Part shown: piece by piece, positions 24,533 through 35,100 of the stretch | Position numbering within the stretch: position 1 is the stretch's first letter | Layout of the letters: the number at the start of each line of letters is the position of its first letter | Assembly (NCBI GenBank): GCA_003415625.1 | Contig: PYIU01000009.1 | Span: forward strand, 2,976,001 to 3,040,000 | Reading direction: 5' to 3' | DNA: 64,000 nt | From: Aquanectria penicillioides | Taxonomy: Eukaryota > Ascomycota > Sordariomycetes > Hypocreales > Nectriaceae | Notes under the pieces: model-generated | The model's input: the letters and a program-made list of their open reading frames with translations, nothing else | Database searches by the model: none | What the model was told of the DNA's origin: nothing | Translations under genes and position numbers: made by a program

Positions 24533-25322
24533 GTTCCTGCACCTGCACGAGCAAACAAGTGACGGTGGCAAGATGTATGTACTTTACTGTAGCGTAGGTC
24601 GAAATCGAATGGTGCTGGTGGGAGGAAGTGGCTTGTGCTCCTGGCGATGAATCCTCCACAGGCTTCTTCTACATCTATCTACAATGCACGCTTCAGGGGA
24701 CTTGAAAAATCCGACCAGTCATCGAGGGCCGTGTCCTGGAAATACATAGTCTCAAAGTGGCGCAGTTCAACGCCGACTCTGGCTTTTCATCACCGATTGC
24801 ATTGTGGTCCGATTGGGCCGGGGCACCCATGCCCTGGTCATCCGGCTGCTGAATTGCAACCCTGGTAGTTGACGGATGCTGCATGGCCTCAAGCGAAGTT
24901 CAGGCCATTTGGACTAGGTAACCGATACGTGTATGCCCCCATGCTCGAAGACAGCCTCCGACAATGGCTTGGCTTGGTGTAAAAGCCCTCACGCCACGGA
25001 CGGGCTTTTCAACAGTTTGCTCTCCTAAGAAAAAGCAACCATGTTTCGCTAGCTAATCATGCATAGGATGTGTACGTGGGGTTATTCCTGCGTCTTGCAC
25101 CACCGAAGAGATATGAGCAGGTAACTGACAAGGATAAGTTACTTAGGTCAGGTGGCGCATTCAGTATTGGGGGGAGAGTCTTTGAACAAAGGACCTCGGT
25201 AGCTGTTGAAGCCGCCACAAGTGGTGAAAATGCAAACGATCAACCCTTGCTTTTTTTTTTCTTGTCCTGATAACTCTATCTGGTGCGTTGCCCATCGACG
25301 CACAATCATGCCGAGCTAGTAC
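24533..25322. other. Intergenic spacer
   Basis: Presumed promoter of the GNAT gene on the left. A T-rich tract lies at about 25251-25263. I see no other feature. Confidence 0.5.
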
Positions 25323-26711
25323 TCAACGACTCGTTGATGGCTGACTCTCATACGTAACCTCCCACGCCACCTCCTTGTTGATTATCATTTCTTGACTGCC
25401 AGTCCTAGAGCTTTCCTCTTCTTCTGACAGGTTATCCCGGCTATTGCTAGTGTAGTGCTGCACCTTGGCGATTTGGGGGGAGCCCAGGTCTGGCCTCCAG
25501 TTGTGTGGTCGCGCGCGCGCCTCGCTGTCGGAGTGATCAGGGACCGAAATGGAGGTTGATGGCCCTGCATCTGCTCTAGCTGCAGACGATGTAGCCTTGG
25601 AGCGATTGTGTTCGAGTGACTGAAGTGCGTAGGTATTGCTTGATCCGTAGTTGGTGAGGTCCCAGGCCATTGGAAAGCCCATGCCTATAGAGAAGGACTT
25701 CAAGAAGTTTTTGAGGTTTGGCACCGTGGCAGAAATGAGCGAACAAGCAATCATCGTCTGCTGAAAGAGTAGACTGTTTGTGACGGCAAATTGAGGCTCG
25801 GTAGCGCCTGGGCATTTTCTAGCGTACGCCAGATGAATGGCCGCGAGGACGATGAGCGGTAATCTGAATGAGAAGGCCATGGCAACTTGAAATTTGCGAG
25901 TGAGTGACATGCTCACGTTCCAGGACATTAGCACGACAAGTAACCAGGTAAGGATCTCTGAGACAATGTCTACCGACGTTATCACGGCCCAACGCGCAGT
26001 CTAGAAGCAATTCTCTGGTTAGACGACTGGCCATGAGGTTCCAAGAGTTACGAAGAGTTTCTTGCGTACCTGGTTGGGGCATTGCTTGAGGTTATCTGGA
26101 GTCAACAATGTACTGCCACGGCAGTTGATCAGGAACGCCATGCAGGAACCTATCCCCCATACCGCACTGAGTACCATGAGTCCGATGCAAAACATTCTGC
26201 TCGATCCAGTCTTGGAGCCGATGATGCGTAGGATGAGGGCGAGGACAGAGCATTTGGAAAGGCTCAGCGCTAAGAGGCACAGTATAATGGCGGCGATGGT
26301 TGCCTAGGAGGAGCATGTTAGCTGATGAAGAAGGACTTGGGAACTCGTAGTGGCTTACTCTTGAGGATGTTGCCCATTCTTCCGCTGGTGTAATCGAATT
26401 GAACTTGCCGAGGCCATTCTTCAAGCCAACAAACACGGCGATTGATTGAGCTAAATGCAAGACCTGAAGATGATTAGTTTTTATATTCAATATCGAATGC
26501 TACCTAGCCAAATGAGTATTCTTACTGTCGCTAAAGCAATCAGAATATCGTCGAAACCAAACATCTTGTATTTGATATACGCCCTTGCCATGGCCACAAA
26601 TGCGCTGTAGATTAGTGCCAATATTGTCACAATCCACAGCTGGCCGGCATGGTCGTTGAACGAAACAGGTGAGAACCGAGAAGAGTCATCGTTCGACGTT
26701 TCCGGATCCAT
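25323..26711 (-). CDS. Rhodopsin-domain integral membrane protein (PTH11-like, no CFEM)
   Basis: Seven-helix membrane protein of the fungal rhodopsin-domain family, with no extracellular CFEM module. Exons are 26711-26526, 26463-26359, 26303-26070 and 26000-25323, all joined in phase 0; 400 aa. The N-terminal extracellular stretch is short. The first helix is 'LWIVTILALIYSAFVAMARA', followed by the family hallmark 'KMFGFDDILIALAT'. An aspartate in a 'SVDIVSEILTWLL' helix and a 'RLPLIVLAAIHLAY' helix follow. The C-terminal 110 residues are cytoplasmic, Ser- and charge-rich. It is divergent from the amino-acid permease over about 1.07 kb. A receptor role is inferred from the family. Confidence 0.83.
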
Positions 26712-27785
26712 GGCTAGGGAAGACCTATAGGTCCGGCTGGGTGAAGGCGACAAGTTGACGGCATTGCACGACCAGGAGAAAAAGAGCGCGCAGCAGGCGG
26801 CCGCAAGAGGCAGCAAAAGGCTATTAATCTCTGCATTGCAAACTTCCGGCGTGGCTTCACCTCCTACGTCAGCCCGACGACCGTTGTGAAAACTCCGACG
26901 CCCGTGGATGGGCGTGTACACGCATCGGTCCTAGCACAACGCCACGGGATAACCGAGCTCCTGGATTCAGGGCCAGCGACGGGTTGTTTTCACTCCGAGC
27001 AAATACAACCACAAAGCGAGCGAGTCCTTCAACCCGAGTCCAGGGCACGGGTATTCGTGTTGGTGGTGTGCCCCGGCCAGGGCTTCCATCACCAGCCTCC
27101 ACAAGCCGAACCTGCGTCAACAAAGCTGCTCGCTCGCGGCTGTACGGATACTTGGCGCAATACATCTACCGGCACAACCACACCCTTGTCCACAACACCA
27201 CATCCCTAACCTTAGACCATTCGTGTCGTGTTTTGTCTTGCCCCCCGGGCCCTCATGCCGCATGTGTTCGCACGACGTTGCCGAGTCTTCAAGGGTCTTG
27301 ACGAAATTATGAGACACGGCCCCCCGCTAATAACTGTTCTGATGCGTAGATTCCCGCCCTAGACACCCGAACCGGACAGCCGAAGTGGTGGGGGATCGCC
27401 GTTGCTCATGATTTGAGTGCCTCTGCTGGGTAGCAGGGAGGTGGGATTACTGCCTGCATGATCATGGAACCCCCTGCAAGATGCCCAGGGTTCGGATAGA
27501 AAGGTTGGTCTGGACCAACACGCCATGCAGCAAGCCATGTTTGTAGACTGGACTGAAGCCGATGCATCAGAAAGCACGGGTTCCTGTGAGCGAGGTTGCC
27601 GCAGTCCCTGACCCTGGTTGCAATACCGGTACTTGGTCCCCCTTCCTGCATTTCCCGTGCAACGCTAGTTGTGGCCTCACATTGACTCTTTACCTCGTTG
27701 TTTTTCTCTTTGCTTTCTTTCTTTTTTCGCGTCTTCTTCTGGTGAATACGCTGCTGCAAAAGTGGTAACGGAACAACGCCCAAGA
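26712..27785. other. Divergent intergenic region
   Basis: About 1.07 kb between the starts of the rhodopsin-domain gene and the permease gene. It is pyrimidine-rich just before the permease start (about 27690-27740), common in fungal 5' leaders. No coding sequence is recognised. Confidence 0.5.
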
Positions 27786-29569
27786 ATGTCAACCGACGAT
27801 AAGGAATCCGCAGGTGCCAACGAGGCCGCCGTCGGTCTCGATGACGGCGTCGACGAGAAGAGAGGAAACGCCGCCGACCGCGCCGACATGTACCGCATGG
27901 GCAAGGTCCAAGAAATGAAGGTTCGCCGCGCCAGAAGCCATTGATCATCTGTCCTATTGAATTGAGCTGACGCCATGTTGCATAGAGAAATTTCCGTTTT
28001 CTGTCCATCTTTGGCTTTTCTATGATTCTGATGGCGTCGTGGGAGTTCTCTCTGAGGTAAATTGCACCAACGCAGCTATCCGCGTATCGTGGCCCCATTG
28101 ATCGACTAACTTAATCTACTAAAAGTGTCTCTACCATTGGACTTGTCAACGGCGGCACCGCTGGTTTGATTTGGATGTTCTTCATTTGCTGGATCGGCTT
28201 CCTCGTGGTGAACACGTCCATGGCCGAGATGGCTTCAATGTGAGTTATCCCCAAACACCCGTGCGCCCTTTGCACACGCACGCGCGTAGCTATCACCAGA
28301 TAGCTAATGCGCACCCACAGGGCTCCCACAACTGGAGGACAATACCACTGGGTATCCGAATTCGCACCACCGCAGTATCAAAAGTTCATCAGCTACCTCA
28401 TGGGATGGATGTGTGTGCTCGGCTGGCAGACGTCCTGTGCTTCCTCGGCCTTCATTGCCGGCACCCAAATCCAAGGCCTCGTCGTTCTCAACTACCCCGA
28501 CTATGTCCCAGAGGCCTGGCACGGCACGCTACTCAGCATTGCCGTTGCCGCGTTCTCGGTTCTGTTCAACACTGTCCTGGCCAGAAAGCTGCCGCTAATC
28601 GAAGCTCTCGTTCTCATCATTCACATCTTTGCCTTCTTTGGCATCTTTGTCACTCTCTGGGTTCTCTCTCCCAGGGCAGATGCCAAGGCTGTCTTTACGG
28701 AATTCAGCGATGGTGGCGGCTGGGGCAGCCTGGGAGGCTCAACCCTCGTGGGTGTTCTTGCCGGCGTCTTGCCAATGCTGGGTGCAGATGCCGCCGTCCA
28801 CATGTCTGAGGAGCTGCGTGATGCTAGCCGTACTCTGCCGCGCTCGATGATTTGGACCACCGTGTTCAACGGCGCCCTCGGATGGATCATGGTTATCACT
28901 TATTGTTTCTGCATCGGCAACCTCGAGGAGGTGATCGCATCCCCGACCGGCTATCCTTTCATGCAGGTCTTCTACAACTCGACGCAGTCACAGAGCAGCG
29001 CCACCGCCATGTCTGTTTTCATCGTTGCCATGACCGTGTTCTCAAACCTGACCATGGTGGCCACGTCATCGCGCCAACTCTTCGCATTCGCACGAGACCA
29101 CGCCGTTCCTTTCAGCCCTTGGTTCTCCAAGGTTTCAACGGGATGGGATGTGCCCCTCAATGCCATCCTGACGACCTTCCTTATCTCAAGTCTTCTTTCC
29201 CTCATCAACATCGGCTCGGCTGTCGCACTAAACTCCATCACTTCCTTAGCAACAACATCCCTTCTCTCCAGCTACATCGTGTCCATTGGCTGTATGATCT
29301 GGCGACGATGGACAAACAGCCCGCTCCTGCGCTCCAAGTTCAGCCTGGGTCGATGGGGTCTCGCCATTAACATTGCCTCCGAGGCCTTCCTCGTCGTCAT
29401 TTTCGTCCTGGCATTCATGCCCGGCAATCCTAACCCTACGCCGGCTGAGATGAACTGGAATATTCTGATTTATGGCACTGTGACGCTGTTCTCCTTGGCA
29501 TACTACTTCTTCCGCGGAACTCACCGTTATGAAGGTCCAGTAGCCTACGTTAAAACACTTGAGCAGTAA
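27786..29569 (+). CDS. APC-family amino-acid / choline / GABA permease
   Basis: Plasma-membrane proton-coupled transporter of the amino acid-polyamine-organocation superfamily. Exons are 27786-27920, 27986-28056, 28126-28239 and 28321-29569; 522 aa, the usual size. A hydrophilic, acidic N-terminus (about 45 aa) precedes 12 predicted helices. The first helix region 'FRFLSIFGFSMILMASWEF' and the 'LVNGGTAGLIWMFFICWIGF' helix are typical of the fungal GABA/choline permease branch. 'MAPTTGGQYHWVSEFAP' and 'HMSEELRDASRTLPRSM' are strongly conserved there. The start is placed at 27786, with a pyrimidine-rich leader upstream. Substrate cannot be decided from sequence. Confidence 0.9.
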
Positions 29570-29923
29570 GAGCAACAAGGCGAGCCGTGCCCGCATGAGA
29601 TGGTCCTCCAAGTTAAAAGCATTGGATAGTTGGATATGCGAGTCTGAATAACGGTCTCACATGTACGCTCCTAGCGAAATCTTAAATTTAATACGTGTTA
29701 CTGCAATGGCGTGACAATTGAAAACGACTACTCCATTGACAAAACGCTTGCCTCCTTAACTCAACGAACGCGAAAATCTAGACGAGGGCTTTCTTGTCCA
29801 CGAGTATTTTCTTTTGTAAATTAATTCCAACCTCTTGTATCTATCAATCTGATAAATATATAAGCACTATATCCTCGGATAGAACAAAAGAAATTGCGCA
29901 TTTAGCTCTCACAATGTCCTACG
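29570..29923. other. Convergent 3' region
   Basis: Holds the 3' ends of the permease and the F-box-like gene. AT-rich; no coding sequence seen. Confidence 0.5.
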
Positions 29924-31912
29924 CTAATGTAGATCAAGTGGAAAGCTATGCCAGTCATGCCACCAACACTCAGATGTCGACGTCCATATGCTATCCCAGG
30001 CAGCTCTCAACATCCTCTCATCGAAGAACAGACTCCTGCGGTTCATGAGGTCCATGCTCCTGCTAGCCTCAACCCTGCGATCCTGGTTCATTTCATGGAT
30101 ACTAACCTCCCCACAGGATCTCTTCTGAATAATCCAATTTCTTCCAACCCATCTCATCCACGTCCCAAACGAATCTCCAAGATACCAGCCACAAGGTTCC
30201 AGTTTTACTGTTTTTAGATGAGGATTCCTACTGGTCAGTATACTAAATATACTAAGCGCAAGGGCTGAATCGGTGGCCGCATTAATAAATGCATCTCGTA
30301 TCGTTGGGAGAGATACGCGGCCGATGTAGTTGAGATCCATCAATTCATCATCATCATCGTCATCCTCCTCATTGTCTGGCTCTTCTTGAACCTGGATGCA
30401 GCAGTACAGTAATAGACTCAAGCGCTTCAAGCGAGGCAGATTTGCCAAGCACCGATAAGCTTCCAGCTCTTGCTTGCTCCCATGTGATCTAGGTATAGGT
30501 AGTTCTAGATCTTCGAGTCGAAGACATTTTTGAGAAAACTGTTGAGCCTGGCTGGGAGAAAAGAAAGACGAATCGATCTGCTTGATGCTGGGGCTTAACT
30601 TGAGTTTGGTTAGATTTGTTGCGTGCTGGCTTATTACCACATTCAATATCTCATCTCCCACAATGTTGTTAGCCAGTGTCAAGCTTTGAAGTGGCCGCAA
30701 TGCTTGCAAGAGATTTGCGGTTGCGCGCCTTATCTCAAGCTCATCCCCACGAGAACCCACTCCTAGGCTGGTAGGTCCCACAAGTGACAACGAGCGAATA
30801 TTTTCAAAGACAGCACATTTGGCCATCTCCGTTAGACTGAGGAGCCCGTCTAATGTCACGGCTTGAGTCGCCTCAAGTGAGCGTAGGTGATGGAAGTCAG
30901 TGCGACGGCACCATTGAGCAATGGAACCGGAGGTTAGACCGCAAGCGCCCAGAAATAAACTTTGAAGATGTCCCATCCGGGGTTGATTTTGCTTCGAGTC
31001 TTGGGGTAGGACGCTTTGCCACACAGGTCGCGGAGGAGGGGGTCGCCCAGTTGATGAATGTGCCCCAACATAGCCCAACCAAAACCGCAGATGCACCAAA
31101 TTTGGCGCCAGCCCTTTGACCATATCAAACACGGCTTCTTTATTGTAATCAGGTCCTATGTATTGGCCAGTTACTACCGAAAGGCTAAAAAGACAGGGCG
31201 ATGTGGCAAGTTCGAGCTCATCTGGGTCCACAAACCGCGGTTGAGGTGTCTCATGGTATCTTTGGGGCCGAAGATGACGCAAGTTGAAAGTGTGCATATG
31301 TAGTCGACTAGATGAGTGATAATGATGTAGAGAAGACAGAAGACATCTAGGAATCTGATTGAGGCCTGCATAGACCAGGTCACTCAATTTCGGTATGGCT
31401 CTGCAAAACTGCGCTAGAGGGAGCCAGGCTTGTTCGTATTCTTCCCGTTCTCCTTCTGTTGACGGTAAATCTGGCGTGTAAAAAGGAATAAGACTCTTTG
31501 GTGGGACCAGCAACCGGTCATCCGACTCAATGTACTCCTTCCATTCCTCGGTGGTGTTTATAGTGCCCGGTCTTACCGGTCGTACCTCGGGTGGTATCGC
31601 CTCATCCTCATCTTCTAGGTCCGGTATCTTCATGAGCCCGCCAACCCTAAGGATATGAACATGTCTTATTCGGCCATTGACGTCAAGTATCTGCCGCCAG
31701 CGTGCCACATCGCGGCTCAACTTTCTTGGCCCCTGCACAGTGAACTGTACGCAGCGAAACCTCCCTACATCTGCCACGCTGCAACTTGTCTTGCTGGTAA
31801 GAGCGAAAGCATCGAGGCTGCTTCTTTCGTCGAGGGAAAGATAATTGCAGATGTCTTCGAGAATATGTTGGGGTAACATTTCTATTCGTGATAAATTTGA
31901 AGGGTGTTCCAT
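29924..31912 (-). CDS. F-box-like / leucine-rich-repeat protein
   Basis: Intronless frame of 662 aa starting at ATG 31912. The N-terminus 'IEMLPQHILEDICNYLSLDE' is F-box-like (a Skp1-binding helix pair), followed by a second helix with 'FALTSKTSCSVA'. The middle and C-terminal parts contain irregular leucine-rich segments such as 'LRPLQSLTLANNIVGDEIL' and 'CLRLEDLELPIPRS', with an Asp/Glu stretch (about 30335-30375). Proteins of this layout usually act as substrate adaptors in SCF ubiquitin ligases; the substrate is unknown. The F-box is weak, so this is a family-level inference. Confidence 0.75.
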   Translation of the reverse strand: MEHPSNLSRIEMLPQHILEDICNYLSLDERSSLDAFALTSKTSCSVADVGRFRCVQFTVQGPRKLSRDVARWRQILDVNGRIRHVHILRVGGLMKIPDLEDEDEAIPPEVRPVRPGTINTTEEWKEYIESDDRLLVPPKSLIPFYTPDLPSTEGEREEYEQAWLPLAQFCRAIPKLSDLVYAGLNQIPRCLLSSLHHYHSSSRLHMHTFNLRHLRPQRYHETPQPRFVDPDELELATSPCLFSLSVVTGQYIGPDYNKEAVFDMVKGLAPNLVHLRFWLGYVGAHSSTGRPPPPRPVWQSVLPQDSKQNQPRMGHLQSLFLGACGLTSGSIAQWCRRTDFHHLRSLEATQAVTLDGLLSLTEMAKCAVFENIRSLSLVGPTSLGVGSRGDELEIRRATANLLQALRPLQSLTLANNIVGDEILNVVISQHATNLTKLKLSPSIKQIDSSFFSPSQAQQFSQKCLRLEDLELPIPRSHGSKQELEAYRCLANLPRLKRLSLLLYCCIQVQEEPDNEEDDDDDDELMDLNYIGRVSLPTIRDAFINAATDSALALSIFSILTSRNPHLKTVKLEPCGWYLGDSFGTWMRWVGRNWIIQKRSCGEVSIHEMNQDRRVEASRSMDLMNRRSLFFDERMLRAAWDSIWTSTSECWWHDWHSFPLDLH

Positions 31913-32519
31913 GTTAGATTTCTATAGCCCCTGTGACGTTGGTGGCGAGACGTTATTGTTTGGAACGAGTGAGGGGTTGCTGGACGAGTGAGAAAAAGAA
32001 AGGGTGGTAATCCTGCAAGCCCATCAGCATCACACTGTCTTGCACGTGAGCAACCAATCCATGAATATAGTGATTCCGGATAAAATAGCCGGGTCTTATG
32101 CTTTGGGGATGGCAAGTGTGGGCTGATTCAGGGCCGGTCCATGGGGGTTCACAGCTGCGGTAGTCTCTGTACATATCAGCCATTGAGGCTGCACGTTCTA
32201 ACCATCGTGCCATTTTGTACCACTAATTTACGACCTAACATTGCATTTCTATTCCTGCCGCCCACCCACATACAAGGAAATCATACTGTGGGCTGAGAGG
32301 CTGGATGGAGACGGGCCAGCAAATACTAGGAATAGCATAACCTAAATTACACTTCGTCCACGTTTTATGCAGAGTCAACGAACTAGGGGATAAACCATCT
32401 TTTCTAACACGACAACTTGAGAAAACGAGATATAGCTCTCGCTAGATACTCAAAACCAAGGCGCAGCCCTTCTCTCTGGTTGCCCTCGCCCGTCGCATGA
32501 CACCGAGTGTGATAGGGCC
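31913..32519. other. Intergenic between the F-box-like and secreted-protein genes
   Basis: Upstream of the F-box-like gene and downstream of the secreted-protein gene, both on the minus strand. No recognisable feature. Confidence 0.5.
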
Positions 32520-33923
32520 TCAAGCTTGCTTATAAGTTGTCGACTTTCTAGCAAAATTATCTTCATAAAAGAGCCTCCACGCCTTGCCTTGCTTCTTATT
32601 GCTATTGGTGTCGTACTGGAAGAGGGCAAATCCTCGGCTCATTTTCCCAATGAGTGCCGCATCCCCTGGGTTGTTTGCGTCCAACCTTACATAGCCGTGA
32701 ACAGTGACTTTTGGAAACATCCCGAGACGTACATTTATTGCGGCGATCAACTCTCCGAGACGGTTGGGATATAAAAAGTCCCTGTCTTCTCGTTGTGTGC
32801 CAAATTTAACTGGCGTCAAGATGAACACCTGCGTCTCATCCGTTGCTTCGTTGTATAAACTTCGGGTAGGAGCCGATCCATGGGGGGCAACGTAGTACCA
32901 CGAACTAGCAAAAAATTGTTCCCAGCCGTCTCGCCAAGTAGGCTCGCTGGGAGTGGTGACTGCGGTTCCGGCAATGAAATCAAGGACTCGCTCCTTGTAT
33001 ACCGCATCATTAAAGGTGTCATGAAGAAGGTTTCCGCTGATTGTATCGACTGGCCCATTCGAATAGACTTCCCAAAAATGTGCCTATGAAACCGCAACAA
33101 AACAGAGTTAGCGAATAGGTAACAACAAGCCCCGAGTGAAGGACAGTTGAAATACACAATAAAATAGAGGAATTCAGGCCGCTATTGACACATACCATCC
33201 ATACAGCTCGGTTTGAGACAATGGTAACCTCGAAACAACAAAATTAGCCTAAAAACAGCACCATCTTCATGATATGGCTTCATACAACTGTGCAGCCATG
33301 GAGGCCCCCGTCATGATTTGGAAGGGTGCGTCGCCGAATTCAACTTCCTGGCTCCAGGCACTGCTATCGCCTGGTAAATTAGTCGCGAGTCAGTCTCAAT
33401 CATTCAAGGTCGGCCTCGAAGATAACATGGCAGATTATTACCATCAGAACTTAACTCCAAATATTCAGAGTAGTAGTGATCCTCCTGGTTCGTAAACACG
33501 GCTGGCAGATATGAATTGGCCTCTGCTACTGTAGGGCGCCTCTTGAGGTAGTACACCAAGTTGCCCGGGCTGTAGTTGAAAACTCGTTTTGACAACGGCT
33601 CGGTGGTCTTATTTGCCGCAGCAGAATCTCCCAGTATCTCACCTGCATTGCTGATGAGGCTGCGACGAAGGAGACTAACGCTGCATGTGTCTCCGCTGCA
33701 CGACGAGCCTTGGGAACAGTATGCCACACAGACAGGGTCTGCGCTGGCGAGCTCTTCATCTCGAGGGCCAAGAATACTTGTTCCAAACCCATCGCTGTCG
33801 TTGTCAGTTACATATTGGGGGAAAAACACCGGTTCTGTTAACTTGCCTTCGACGGAGAACCGATGCTAAGATAGTCTCAGCAAGGAGAAGTAGGAGGAGT
33901 GTTATCTCCCTGATGGACATCAT
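32520..33923 (-). CDS. Secreted protein of unknown function, divergent partner of the chitinase gene
   Basis: Proposed exons on the minus strand are 33923-33847, 33794-33442, 33370-33289, 33228-33196 and 33083-32520; 369 aa if one missing base is allowed. An N-terminal signal peptide (MMSIREITLLLLLLAETILA) begins the protein. A short Cys cluster 'CVAYCSQGSSCSGDTC' follows, then a central domain containing 'VSNRAVWMAHFWEVYSNGP'. The C-terminal domain has 'VFILTPVKFGT' and 'GFALFQYDTN', ending shortly after 'AWRLFYEDN'. Intron 1 needs a GC donor (33846). The frame breaks by one base at a G run near 33296-33298. I do not recognise a catalytic motif. It lies head-to-head with the killer-toxin-like chitinase, sharing about 1.2 kb of promoter, which suggests joint expression. 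Confidence 0.65.
33795..33846 (-). other. GC-AG intron in the secreted-protein gene
   Basis: On the minus strand the donor reads CGAAG|gcaagt and the acceptor gacag|C, 52 bp, phase 2. Read-through meets a stop within 20 codons. The join connects the signal-peptide exon to 'DGFGTSILGPRDEEL'. Confidence 0.65.
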
Positions 33924-35100
33924 GATATCTTGGAATTGTTGTGATCCGTGTAAATACTCAACAAAAAAGAACCGGGAATGAAAGCTCAGGAAAAGAAAGC
34001 TGTTAAGGGCGAGGAATCCAGAGTTAATGCAGGCCAAGCACAATACCCTAACATTACACTGAAGGTGCTCGCCTAACCAGTCAAGATTTGTGCAGCATCC
34101 CCCGGCGAGAAAGAACATGCGATTGCAGTTCAGTTATCCCTGCTTGGAAGGACGGAGATGGCTTTGGAAGCCCGTGTGTGGCGTAACTCATTCCTTCTAG
34201 TCGTGGTCCAATAATATGAAGATTTCTTGGCTATATGCAACCTCCATGGGGAGGCCACCCGTCGGGTTTGGAGGACCAACAACCTGTTGACTCTAGAATG
34301 GACTTTTTCATGTTATCTAGTTCCACTATTGGCTCGAAGCGAGGCTGTTGGTGGGAGGTCTTCGAGCACTTTTGGTTGAGAATCCAGGTTTGGTTAGGTT
34401 TAATGCAAGAATCATTTCACGAGTCTACTAGGGGGGTGTATCATGGTTAAGCTTAATCAATCTGCTGACAATAAACTTCGTTAAACCCTGCATCTTCTAT
34501 ACATACCACTTCTGCAGCAATGATTTCCATAAACTGCGACAACTCCGAGGCGATACTGTTCACTCGGAATCACAAAGTGACCAGTCCAATGAGAACGGAC
34601 TAGAGAACCTGGTATCGTTAGTGTCAAGTCCCCTGTATGCGGGCGCTCCTGAAATCCTGCAGACATTGGACCAAGGTTGATCCTAGCAATGTCCCATTTT
34701 GTCCATGTGATCTACCCGTTCTAGTTCATCGGACCTGGGTCAACGTCATCATACAACATGAAATTTCCACACCCCTTGCGTGAGGCCACCCTAGTGATTG
34801 GCTAATTTATAGTCAGTCAACTTCGAACCAACATGAGCAGCAAGCCCGGCACCTTCGGGGTTCGACTTATGATATTAGCATAAACGCATCTTGGCAATGA
34901 AGAGAGTGGAACAAAGGTGCTCAGGCGACTAGTGACTTGATGTATCGAATGATTCACTTCGAAGGATTTCTCTCCATTAGCCGAGGGCGGAATAGGTCTA
35001 CCCGATAGCTATTAATTAGAGTTGCGTAAACGCCGAGAAATGGCATATTGCCTCGATGAAAATTGCCTCAAACAGCCTGGTAAAATCACTAGTATACGAT
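33924..35100. promoter_or_regulatory. Shared divergent promoter region of the secreted protein and chitinase genes
   Basis: About 1.2 kb between two divergent start codons. I see no conserved coding sequence. Shared regulation is inferred from arrangement; no specific factor site is claimed. Confidence 0.4.
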
